Shown: piece after piece, positions 48,101-55,689 of the stretch
Position numbering within the stretch: the first letter of the stretch is position 1
Layout: each line of letters opens with the position of its first letter
Assembly: GCA_023052935.1 (NCBI GenBank)
Contig: CM041293.1
Coordinates: forward strand, 54,052,725-54,116,724
DNA: 64,000 bases
Direction: 5' to 3'
From: Piezodorus guildinii
Taxonomy: Eukaryota > Arthropoda > Insecta > Hemiptera > Pentatomidae
Position numbers and translations under genes: made by a program
The notes under the pieces: model-generated
Databases searched by the model: none
What the model saw: the letters and a program-made list of their open reading frames with translations, nothing else
Told to the model about the DNA's origin: nothing

Positions 48101-50126
48101 GCATTGCGTTGAGGCTTGGGCTTGAAACGTGAACATTAGACGAGTCTGTGTAGGTGGAATTTGGTGGTATCGGCATCGAACCTTCGGATTCACTCAGCCT
48201 ATTATTATTATTATTATATTGTAAGTTCTAAAATGTAATGTAAATAGCAGCATGAATCAAGAAGAGGAAATTTTATTAAAATTTTATAACAGACTTATAC
48301 TCTCCATGAGAGAGAATTATTGTTCTGTTAAGGACTTAATGCAGCTATTATTATTATTTAAATGTGCAAATTCTTCTATGAAATGCACATAGTTTAATAA
48401 ATATATTTAATAATTCTTGTTTTTATCAACTTTAATTTATATATTAATTTATTTTCAGTGACGGTGTTGCTTCTATAAAAAAATCTTTATTCGAAGTGAT
48501 TCAGGACATAATTGAGCCATCTGTTACACAAGAGCAACTTGATAATGCTCCACAACTGTTTCCCCATGTCACACCTACTACTAAAGAGTCTTATTATTAC
48601 AGGTAAATTATATTTATCATCTGTTTAACTTTTGACCTTGTGACATGTTATGTAATTTACTTATTGGAATTTACATCTGTTTTTACTGTATACACTGGAA
48701 AGCATGTTAATTCAGATTTTAGTGGTATGAATACTTTTAATTTTGACTTGAAAGATTTGTTTTATTGTAAAATTTAAAAAGTTTGGCCCATCCCAAAGTA
48801 CACTATTTTTTTTAACATTGTACAATTATTATTCTTCATCTCTTCTATTATGTTATTTTTAGAAATATATAGTGATCAATACACAGTGTTTGATGCAGGA
48901 AAAAAATTCAATCAAATAGTCACTATTACTTTTAATACATTTCTGCAACTTATTTTTAGCTTTTTCATACACTTTAAATAAAATTTGGAATCCTTAGAAT
49001 TTATTAATTCAAAAAACGCATTTTCTCAAGCTCTTCGATCAATAAATTGTGCTGCTCCTCCTTTGTAAAGCCCCTGTCCAGAATATCTGCTGTTATCGTA
49101 AAATATCTAGGTTTTACTACAAGTAACAACTCTGGATAGAATTGTATCTTTGTTATTTCCGCAAAGAAGTGGTGAAACTCAAATTTTACAATGCTCATTA
49201 TTTTGACAGTCGTCTAATGAGTCAAGGAGCCCAAATTTTGAGTTTTTTTGGTCCTGAGATAATCATTTTGATTTTTTTTCCTCTAAGTTCTTAAACTGTT
49301 GTTTTGGGATTTTCCCAACATCGTCATCAAGGGAATAAGTCCTTCCTTGTCCTGCTTTGTCTTTCAGGCTGAAGTCTCTCTCAAGAAATGTTTTGAAACA
49401 CTGTTAAATAGTGTCCTCGCATCACACTTAATTGATGTCCTTGCTGTCTGGGCTACGTTCCAGCCAAGTTTTAAATTGTAAAATAATATTAAAAAAAAAC
49501 ACTTTTTGACATCTAAGTAAAGACTGAATTATTTTCTAATAGCAAAATGCCACAGAGATAAAGGAACACTTTTTTGGAAGATGGTTAACAAGTGTTGACA
49601 TACAAAATGAATAATCCAGCAAACACAACAGTTTATTTTATAGAAGGGTATTTAAAGAAAAAACTTAAATTCCATTATTATTAAAATCCATTATCAGGAT
49701 TATTTTTTCAGGCAAACCTTATAACTGGTATTTTATGGAAACTTATAATTAATCTCATTTTCTTTGTGAACTCATCTTAATAATTGTCGTTGAGACTGCA
49801 TAATGTAAGTCGCTATAAGAAGAGTCACCCCTCACTGGAGCATGATTGTTAGAGTTGAATTTTAAAGATTGTATTGATGATTTTAATTTCAAAACTATGC
49901 AAAATGAATTTCATTGCAACAATATTAATTTTATATGTAATTCTTTTTTTTTCCTTTCAACTATTATAGCTTTTGTTCAGAAACATTCTTTTGTTTTAGG
50001 ATGATATTCGAAAAACACTTTCCTGGACAGGCACCCAACCTGACTCCTTACATCTGGATGCCTAAATGGACTAACGTTAAAGACCCATCAGCTAGATTTA
50101 TTGACCATTATAAACCTGAGGAATGA
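29752..50126 (+). CDS. AsnS: Asparagine synthetase (glutamine-hydrolysing), complete, 11 exons
   Basis: This cytosolic enzyme converts aspartate, glutamine and ATP to asparagine, glutamate, AMP and PPi. Exons: 29752-29877, 30792-30917, 31838-32078, 32771-32968, 34664-34839, 36222-36399, 41277-41364, 43317-43436, 43530-43703, 48459-48602 and 50000-50126. They give 1698 nt, 565 residues plus TGA, close to the ~560 of animal homologues. Splice sites are GT-AG and all phases agree. The N-terminal glutaminase starts MCGIWAIFG, with nucleophile Cys2 after removal of Met; HRGPD (27-31) and CNGE (75-78) bind glutamine. The C-terminal synthetase domain carries the PPi-loop SGGLDSS (263-269), SGEGSDE (368-374) and LELRVPFLD. 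The start is certain because Cys2 must follow Met1. No stop or frameshift is seen. The conserved GFHRL segment reads GFVRL (residues 47-51). Intron 8 is only 93 bp, while introns 6 and 9 exceed 4.7 kb because of LINE insertions. Confidence 0.97.
30291..30722. mobile_element. Large foldback element in asparagine synthetase intron 1
   Basis: Nearly the whole 432 bp is one imperfect palindrome: it starts ATTGGTTCTTAATT and ends AATTAAGAACCAAT, with arms of about 210 bp at roughly 85% identity and a centre GGCCCCTAATCAATTTTAATTAGGGGCC at 30495-30522, itself palindromic. No coding capacity. It ends just 69 bp before exon 2. TSD not clear. Confidence 0.9.
31185..31462. mobile_element. Possible MITE in asparagine synthetase intron 2
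   Basis: The left end CATTCATGGGCGTAGACAG matches the inverted right end CCTCCATGAGCATAGCCAG at about 14 of 19 positions. Internal C-rich run at about 31416. No clear TSD. Confidence 0.4.
32277..32560 (+). mobile_element. SINE1, + orientation, diverged
   Basis: Head GGGATCACCTGTGGCAGGGTGG (box A diverged), box B GGATCAAACCC, body with CCTAGGATTTTTTAATGGG and GTCCCGAGCCTGTGTG, ending GCATAAAGTAAGGTTATATAAAC. Lies in asparagine synthetase intron 3. Flanking duplication not clear, so it is older. Confidence 0.88.
33100..33645 (+). pseudogene. LINE reverse-transcriptase relic in asparagine synthetase intron 4
   Basis: RT box remnant [11 protein letters not shown], a lost active site (NADGLAESF), [40 protein letters not shown] and [12 protein letters not shown]. 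The end point coincides with where the relic at 4965-5460 begins (LVRPVTTYGGETW), suggesting one family. Confidence 0.78.
34759..34779 (+). other. AsnS: ATP pyrophosphate loop SGGLDSS in exon 5
   Basis: Seven codons spelling Ser-Gly-Gly-Leu-Asp-Ser-Ser, residues 263-269. This PP-loop signature binds the pyrophosphate of ATP in the synthetase domain. Confidence 0.95.
36081..36134. repeat. Poly(T) tract of 54 in asparagine synthetase intron 5
   Basis: Uninterrupted T run ending 87 bp before exon 6. The rest of this intron (34840-36221) is AT-rich; 35560-35840 weakly resembles family R. Confidence 0.85.
36858..38024 (+). CDS. Jockey-type LINE ORF1: Gag-like protein with three zinc knuckles
   Basis: 388 codons. 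The protein presumably coats LINE RNA and guides it to the nucleus, as in Jockey elements. An acidic, polar N-terminal region (1-85) is followed by an RRM/PRE_C2HC-like region (about 95-230, with [19 protein letters not shown]). Three knuckles follow: C-x2-C-x4-H-x4-C from residue 237, C-x2-C-x3-H-x4-C, and C-x2-C-x3-H-x6-C. The tail is rich in Pro and Gln. The tandem knuckle arrangement and the ADDR-like PRVVIKGL motif are typical of the Jockey clade. A second ATG follows directly after the first, so the start is uncertain by one codon. The ORF has no break. The gap to ORF2 is 81 bp. Confidence 0.92.
   Translation: MMPEEDRSMELLQEAGPSASTEENNEWEVVTGRKRPCSSGELRKTNKKINNIETTNRYDPLLKINNTEAYNQPNETDSKKVKPPPIFLNGIQNIEALILFLKKEIGQNQFNIKSTVRHVILYPASPESYRSAVRSLKKVNADFHTYQLSEDKNPRVVIKGLHASTPESIIKEELKTLGYDVSNVTNSISARTKLPLNMFFVDITKNTYNEKIFELNYIYYTKIKIEEVRKKREIPQCFRCQGFAHTKSYCYHQPRCVRCGEAHETSACLKTRNTPAKCANCEGAHPANYRGCQALKNLRAKRTQKYRPPPVTVEPPPDLEQYPPLPNSPYQQQPSEPFTLLPRMERPNCPRPNLETHQPQPYPRSGMREDSSQLVQPAGSLPPNNQIY
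38106..40806 (+). pseudogene. Jockey-type LINE ORF2: endonuclease-reverse transcriptase, broken
   Basis: ORF2 would nick the target and copy the RNA. From ATG 38106 it reads [11 protein letters not shown], then TGA at 38172-38174. The apurinic-like endonuclease domain follows: [24 protein letters not shown] with the catalytic Asp/Asn, then a one-base frame change at about 38585-38605, then [13 protein letters not shown] and SDHLPV. The RT domain runs from about 39420 to 40350: [25 protein letters not shown], the active-site Asp in [27 protein letters not shown], and YADD at 40117-40128, followed by [13 protein letters not shown]. The C-terminal part has no RNase H I can recognise. Apart from the stop and the frameshift, 766 codons from 38506 remain open. 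Confidence 0.92.
41333..41353 (+). other. AsnS: SGEGSDE synthetase motif in exon 7
   Basis: Residues 368-374, a second invariant block of the asparagine synthetase active site. The exon is just 88 nt, and the transcript must splice over the Jockey-bearing intron to join it to exon 6. Confidence 0.93.
42510..42790 (+). mobile_element. SINE1, + orientation
   Basis: Perfect 14-bp duplications AATCATAAGACAAG at 42496-42509 and 42791-42804. Box A region TTAGCGTAGTTGCTAGC, box B GGTTCAAACCTGC, body and tail TTAAACGAATAAACA as in the other copies. Lies in asparagine synthetase intron 7. Confidence 0.94.
42880..43190. other. GC-richer block of unknown nature in intron 7
   Basis: About 300 bp stands out by base composition (words such as TCCTCGTTCCCCTGGAAGACC and GAGGTCGAGAGGTACCCC). 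No frame, tRNA boxes or terminal repeats recognised. Probably a decayed mobile element. Confidence 0.35.
44041..44430 (+). pseudogene. LINE C-terminal relic in asparagine synthetase intron 9
   Basis: Reads [50 protein letters not shown], then [11 protein letters not shown] and [11 protein letters not shown]. This is the same conserved C-terminal arrangement as in 21300-22110. Confidence 0.78.
46474..47630 (-). mobile_element. RTE copy inserted into the level-1 RTE (level 2)
   Basis: Same family, opposite strand. The 16-bp duplications TTAGGTTCAATGATAA at 46458-46473 and 47631-47646 are level-1 sequence. The copy begins (reverse strand) shortly before [13 protein letters not shown] and ends in the (TTA)n tail at 46474. 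An internal deletion at about 46956 is bridged by AGTATTTAG, a repeat of nearby sequence. It is itself split by the level-3 insertion. Confidence 0.92.
47099..47497 (-). mobile_element. RTE 3' fragment inserted into the level-2 RTE (level 3)
   Basis: A ~400-bp 5'-truncated copy, from just before the conserved [15 protein letters not shown] stretch to the (TTA)n tail, on the reverse strand. Duplications CCTATTTGTTTA at 47087-47098 and 47498-47509 are level-2 sequence, so this insertion is the youngest of the three. Confidence 0.9.
49240..49480 (-). pseudogene. Mariner transposase N-terminal relic in intron 10
   Basis: The reverse strand shows [12 protein letters not shown], then in another frame [20 protein letters not shown] and SLDDDVGK, matching the DNA-binding half of mariner transposases (KLG-x-NAAQTARN, WFKRFRSGDF-SLKD, SLDDD). 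Several frameshifts. TIRs not located. Confidence 0.7.
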
Positions 50127-51344
50127 ATCTATATTTGATTCTAGACCAAATTATATTTGTCGATCATTCCAAATTTCATCATCAGAATTTTGTACAGATA
50201 ATTTTACAATGGAACTTTACCTGCTCCATTATTTAACTCTAAATATTTCAACTTTTATTTATTTAGCCTTGTTTTGTTTTTAATTTATTATAATGTAAAT
50301 ATTTAATTTGTATACTAATCGTTCCTTAATTTAGTTTTTACTATAAAACAATTTTAAGTTTTTTTATTCATGATGTGAAAGACAGTCTTTAAGGACCTTG
50401 TTATTTATTTTTATGTGAATACTTATTACATAGGTTTTGTTTTTTATTGATTTTTTTCTTCTCCACCTTGTGAACTGTTAATTGATTTATTAATAGAGTT
50501 CATAATATGTAAAGCTAATTTATTTTAGCTGAAAAATTTGATGTGTAGTTACATCCTTCAGTTTATTAGGTCTTAAAACAAAATTTAAGACCGCAAGGAA
50601 TTGAAACTAGATCTAATAATCACTAGCCATCAACATTAATCCTTACCAGGTTTATTTTCCTAAAGGGAGATTGTATACGCACTTATATACTATTAAGATA
50701 TAAAAACAGTTTTGGATGGATGGATACTTCAAATAGGATAAAGGTATTATTTAAAAAAAAGGAGGTTGTGGTAGAAGAATGAGCTAAGGCAATGGTTACT
50801 TACAAAAAATGTGTGCATATCCCTTCATTCAATCCCTTGCATATACATAAATTCCTCATCTGATTTTATCTAAAGAACACACAAGTCAAGAAAAATGCTT
50901 TTAAAAATTTCAGTTCTTCCGAAAAGGTACTAATTTCATATTTAATTTCCTTCAATCAACTCATTCAAGCATACAAAACCTTTTCTTCTATTATGTGAAA
51001 AGAAAAAAAAGATATATTAAGGTAGTAAAAAAAAATTCTAGATTTCAATGAAAAAAAAAAAATGAAATAAAGTGGTTCAATAAAAAATTACTCATATTTC
51101 CTAAAATGGGTATAGTAGGATAACCGACAGTTATTGACATCCTTAAGACTACATTTCTGTGCTAAAATAAAAAAAAAATCTTTTAATGAAGGGATCAAAT
51201 TGAAACTTCCTATAGCCTGTTATTCTATCCTATTAAATACTCAGAGGTTTTTTTGGGTCAACATTTTAATAATCTGGTAAGTAATATCAATATTTATGGT
51301 AAAAAGCACAAAAAATAAACTGAGTTTATGCTTGGATATGGCTC
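50127..51344. other. 3' UTR and flank of asparagine synthetase
   Basis: AT-rich sequence with no recognised repeat or second gene. I could not choose a poly(A) signal with confidence. Confidence 0.5.
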
Positions 51345-51430
51345 AGTAATGCCCTGATGATAGCTCACAAGCTTGAGCTGAAACGTCGGTAAATTAAATA
51401 TTTAAAAATAGACTGACTCCTGATTATTCC
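51345..51430 (+). repeat. Dispersed repeat with hammerhead-like core
   Basis: CTGATGA (51354-51360), a perfect 6-bp stem AGCTCA/TGAGCT with a CAAGCT loop, then GAAAC (51380-51384) and GTC. The downstream part AAATTAAATATTT ... GACTGACTCC recurs at 60853-60920. Related words occur near 7790 and, reversed, at 62757-62786. Confidence 0.5.
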
Positions 51431-51514
51431 ACTATAATAGCACAAAAATCGTTGTTGAAACCCAATGGATGGGTTATTGACACCCCCTATCCCCTAAACC
51501 TTTATTTTTTTACT

Positions 51515-52585
51515 TTCACTTACTGTATATATATAAGGGAAAGTATTGCGATCGTGAAAATTCTCGAACTCCAGTTTTTAATGGAAATACACATTTTAGG
51601 ATCCCCTGAGTCCAAATAACCAAGTCCCGCAAAAGGTCTGTGTCTGTGTGTGGTAACTCTAGCGCAAAAACGAAAAGTCGTACGGAACTGAAATTTCATA
51701 TTTAAGACTACTATATGCCTGAGATGTTACAGCAAATTTTTAAATAAATTCGGCTGACCGGAAGTGCTACTTTATACCATGCAATTTTGCACCTTTTTAT
51801 ATTTTTCTCAAAAACGGCTCTAACGATTTTGATTAAACTCGCTACATGGATGTAACATTAAATGGGCTTTAATATGATGTAGGTTTCGTTCTGATTGAAA
51901 TAGTATGACAGGGCTTAAATGCCAATATTTTAAATTTTCTTCATCTAAAGTACCTTTAATTCAATAGTTTCTATAAAAATAACTATATTATCTTGTTACC
52001 ATTGATAATTAATAGCTAAATATGCAGGTTGAGCGAATTTGATAAACAACTAAAGGAGAAAACTGAACACAACAATATGCATTTTTTGAAAAAACAATAG
52101 TAATATACCGTTGATTATTAGAATATAAAGATTTTAGAAAAAATATTTTTTGATACACGGAATTGTAAAGTGTAATGGAGAGTGATGAAAAGCCTGTTGT
52201 TTTGGTACCCAAAAAGGGAAGTTCATGTTTACCGTGTTGCAACCCTGGCGATTTGTCAATGTAGCACAGCGTGCCAATTTTGTTATTGAACATAAGAACA
52301 GTAATATAGACGTATACTATACTGTTTGAAAAAAAAAAATACTGGAAAATATATTATCTTATATACAAGCTTGTAAAATTGAATAAAGAGTGATAAAACT
52401 AACTGATTATTTTAGATAATAATATAATAGAGTTTTTAATAAAACACATGTTTCTGTATTAATTCAGTTTAATTAATTCTTCAATGGTTTCACTCGTTTT
52501 TATCTCTAAGTGTAGTTGGAAATTCTTTAATCAAATTTAAAAACGGAGGTAAGTGAAAGTCGTGTGTTGCCCGCACCAGATTTTT
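51515..52585 (+). repeat. Family R repeat, copy d
   Basis: Left end ACTTTCACTTACTGTATA then GGGAAAGTATTGCGATCGTG; right end GGAGGTAAGTGAAAGTCGTG and GCACCAGATTTTTT. Contains the central block AAAACGGCTCTAACGATTTT. Confidence 0.85.
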
Positions 52586-52589
52586 TTTT

Positions 52590-52895
52590 TTTTTTTTGAA
52601 CTTAAGAACAGTAATGTACTTGTATAATATTCCGTTGGAGCGCTAAAGATTTAAAAAAAATATCTTGCACATGCTATTATAAGAGTTAATGGAGAGTGAT
52701 GAAATGCCGATAAAACAAACTGATCGTCGTAGATAATAATATAATAGATTCTATAATAAAATTCATGTTTCTATTAAAATCCAATATAAATAATTCTTTA
52801 ACAATTTATTTTGTTTCTAAATTTGTTTAAAAATTCTTAAATTCATATAAATAACAGAGGTAAGTGAAAGTCGTGTGTTGCACGCACCAGATTTT
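52590..52895 (+). repeat. Family R, right-half copy directly after copy d
   Basis: Starts at the internal point GAACTTAAGAACAGTAATGTA and repeats the right third, ending AGGTAAGTGAAAGTCGTGTG and GCACCAGATTTTT. A tandem partial copy. Confidence 0.8.
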
Positions 52896-53022
52896 TAAAA
52901 GTTATAATAAGTTGTTATAAAGGCACAACATCACATACACATGCTAAACTTTAATGTAATTTAAAAAACAATTAAAATATTCAACCTCTTTATTTAACAT
53001 CATAAATGGAACTATTTCAAAC

Positions 53023-53049
<27 letters not shown>
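53023..53049. repeat. Poly(A) tract of 27
   Basis: A run ending AAATCTGG, which recalls the reversed family R end AAAAATCTGGTGC. Confidence 0.7.
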
Positions 53050-53054
<5 letters not shown>

Positions 53055-53097
53055 TAGGTATATGTAAAATAAAATTAAATAATTAATTTACATTTCA

Positions 53098-53330
53098 TCA
53101 CCTTCATTTGTATCTTCATCTTCATTTATATCTGGGTCAGACTCCACACAGGATTTATATCCATGTAACACGCTGGAAAAACAAATTCATCAGACATGTC
53201 ACTCTCAGGGATATGTTCATATTCTTTTAAACATTTTTTGTGGTAGACCTTATGGCATAATGAATAATAAAAATAAATCCCCTTTAGAATATTGCCACAT
53301 TTGTAATATTAGGCTAATTTTTTTTTTCAG
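53098..53330 (-). pseudogene. Weak coding relic with a PHD-like Cys/His pattern
   Basis: A reverse-strand frame of about 60 codons reads KCGNILKGIYFYYSLCHKVY and HKKCLKEYEHIPESDMSDEF, then VFPACY. C-x4-H-x2-C followed by FVxPAC resembles the second half of a PHD-type zinc finger with a Cys replaced by Phe. After a TTTTTCCAG that could be an acceptor, another frame gives an acidic end (SDPDINEDEDTNEGDEM, stop). It could be a terminal exon or a retroelement ORF fragment. Confidence 0.3.
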
Positions 53331-54424
53331 CTCCAAACTTCCTATAATGTCTTATATTAGAGGACCCTTCCACCATTAGTTTCATGTACATCTTGAAATA
53401 AAATTTGGACTTGTTTACTTATTTCTTTAAGTTAAAGTTTGGGATGTCAATAACTCAATAACTGTTGGATTTACCCTATCTATAACAAATCATCGTCTTA
53501 ATTTTAAGTTGCATCAGACAAACAGCAATCTTTTGTAATTTAAATAATGGACTAATGATTTAGTGACCTCAATAAAAATAAATTGTTAAAAATAATCCAA
53601 GACATTTGCCAGACCCAAGCTCTTAGAACTGATTACTATCCACGAAACATTGAACTAAATGAATTACTAAAATTTATAAAATCCTTTGAAAACCACTGAG
53701 CTTAGGCAGAGTAATCTTAGTTGCCTCAAAGCCACATGGCACTGTTTTGAATCTGGTGTGGGCAGATTTACTTTTATTTTTAAGTTATTTATTTATATAT
53801 AATTTATTTATAAGTAAGTATAAAGAATATTATACTTTGTCATGAACTCAGGTTACATGTCACAAAACTAGAGGATAATCCATTCTGCATGCCATTATTG
53901 GATAAGAAAGGATGTAAAACCAAAAGAAAAAAAAAATGTTGGTAGAGGTATCAGTTAACTGAGTTTTGTGACTGATTTTTCCTATGCACAGTTACAATCT
54001 AAAGGAGAAGTTTTATCTATATTTAAGAAATGCAATTTATTATGAATTTATGAGGAGAACTCAGTCTATGTCAAGGACAAAGGTGGCCTGCAAACAGTAC
54101 CACCTGGCAAAATGATAACAAAAGTTAAAAAAGATATAATAATTACGAGTTCGCATCTCGATGCCAGGAGGAATAAATCTCCCACACTGATTCCCTGGCC
54201 CAAGAAAAAACCCATATAGCCTAGAAAGGCGATAGGAAAGAACAAATAAAAGAAAAAAAAGTTATCTATCAAGAAAAAATAAAATGGTATGTTTTTATTA
54301 AATTTGTTGATGTTTTGATAATACATTATCAGGGCTAAGTAGACCTAGCTAAACCTCGGCTGAGTAGCTGAGTCAAATCAATCTCAATTGAACTTATTAC
54401 TTGACTTTACAACTGGAATCATTT
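53331..54424. other. Intergenic, nothing recognised
   Basis: AT-rich. A 39-codon frame ending near 53699 (QDICQTQALRTDYYPRN) looks mildly coding-like but has no context. Confidence 0.4.
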
Positions 54425-55210
54425 TACTTCCACTTACTTATGAAATTAGAAAAGAACATGGGCATTATTTTTAATTTCTGCTTCAAATTAATCATGAGCT
54501 TAAAAGGTTAAGAACAAGAGAAAAAAAAATCCGTTGTGTGTCTTTAATTTCTGTTAAATAATCCAACAATAAAAATTATTATCTATAAAAGTCATTTATG
54601 CTTGGGCTTTTCTAGTCATTTTTCACTACATCTTTATCTTTAACCGTAGAGAATATGTATATATTTTTTAATCTTTAGCATTAGTAATTTGATTCCAACA
54701 ATGGAAAATATTCAAATAGTATATTTACTCATTTTTCATCAATGCTAACAAGAATAATTATTTTTTCGAATATACAAAATTAAAGGTAATTTAGAGAAAG
54801 AACATTTGTAATATTGGCAAATAAACCTATATCATATTGAATCTCATTAAATTTTACATCAATATAATAATAATAAATTCTTTATTTATTCTGGGACAAG
54901 TCCCTTTAGAATATAGAGAGTTAAATCAAAATGTATGCTACACAGTGGCTCTTTTGGTTTGCCAAATTTGTTGAAAAGTTGCTGTTACATCTCAAGCATA
55001 AACACTTCTAAAATATGAAATTTCAGTTTTATGCAATTTATTATTTTCGATCTAGACTGATCACACAGACCTTTTTGCAGGACTATGCCCTTTGGACTCA
55101 GAGAACCCTAACCATGTGTTTCAGATGAAAACTCAAATTTAAAAATTTCCACAATCGCAATATCTGTTTCTTAGTTTCTATTTCATAGACTGGTGAGTGA
55201 AAATGAAAGA
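54425..55210 (-). repeat. Family R repeat, copy e, decayed
   Basis: Ends TTACTTCCACTTACTTATG and TGGTGAGTGAAAATGAAAG keep the inverted terminal words. The interior shares CATTAAATTTTACATCAATATA with copy c. A (TAA)n-started stretch at about 54867-54920 interrupts it. Confidence 0.65.
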
Positions 55211-55406
55211 GATGCTCAAGAGACAAATTTTTGAAAATTCAAGATTTAAGTTCTGTGAGACTATTTTAATAATTTCATGCCTTAACTAAGTTCATTTAAT
55301 TTCATAAGTGTTTTAAGAGATAATTAAAAATCTGTCTTTCTTATATAGATTTTCAAGTATATACTTGAATTGTTTATACTAAGAAATGCAAACTTAAAGT
55401 TTCTGG

Positions 55407-55678
55407 GAGCCACCTGGGTGTAGTGGCTAGCATAACAGCCTTCTATGCCTGAGGTTGTGGGTTATTTAAGGTCGGGAAATTTCAAAAGGAGTAAAACATC
55501 CTTGGTTTGTTCTTCAAAAGGGAGGTAAAATGGTGGTGACAAGCCTATGTGAAATCAGGTACTCGTTAAAGATCCATATTACTTTAAATATTATATAATT
55601 AAATCTGGATATGCATAATTTACGACTCTCACTGTAGCATCTTCGGATCTGCCACAATAGCATAAAGTGACATAGGAT
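55407..55678 (+). mobile_element. SINE1, + orientation, old copy
   Basis: Head GGGAGCCACCTGGGTGTAGTGG with box A (TAGTGGCTAGCATAACAGCC); box B is eroded. The later body (AGGTACTCGTTAAAGATCC, CACTGTAGCATCTTCGGAT, GCATAAAGTGACAT) is clear. No TSD seen. Confidence 0.82.
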
Positions 55679-55689
55679 AATACACATAG

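Larger units (their letters stand above)
44480..48218 (+). mobile_element. RTE-like LINE, longest copy, split by a nested insertion (level 1)
   Basis: 10-bp duplications TTGTAAGTTC at 44470-44479 and 48219-48228 bound the whole. The element is 5'-truncated inside the endonuclease, of which [28 protein letters not shown] and GSDHELIIV remain. A linker with a frameshift near 45395 follows, then an RT domain open from 45550 ([53 protein letters not shown]) to a stop at 46318. The rest of the element continues after the insertion, from 47631 to the (ATT)n tail. Full order: endonuclease, RT, basic C-terminal region ([11 protein letters not shown]), almost no 3' UTR. Confidence 0.93.
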
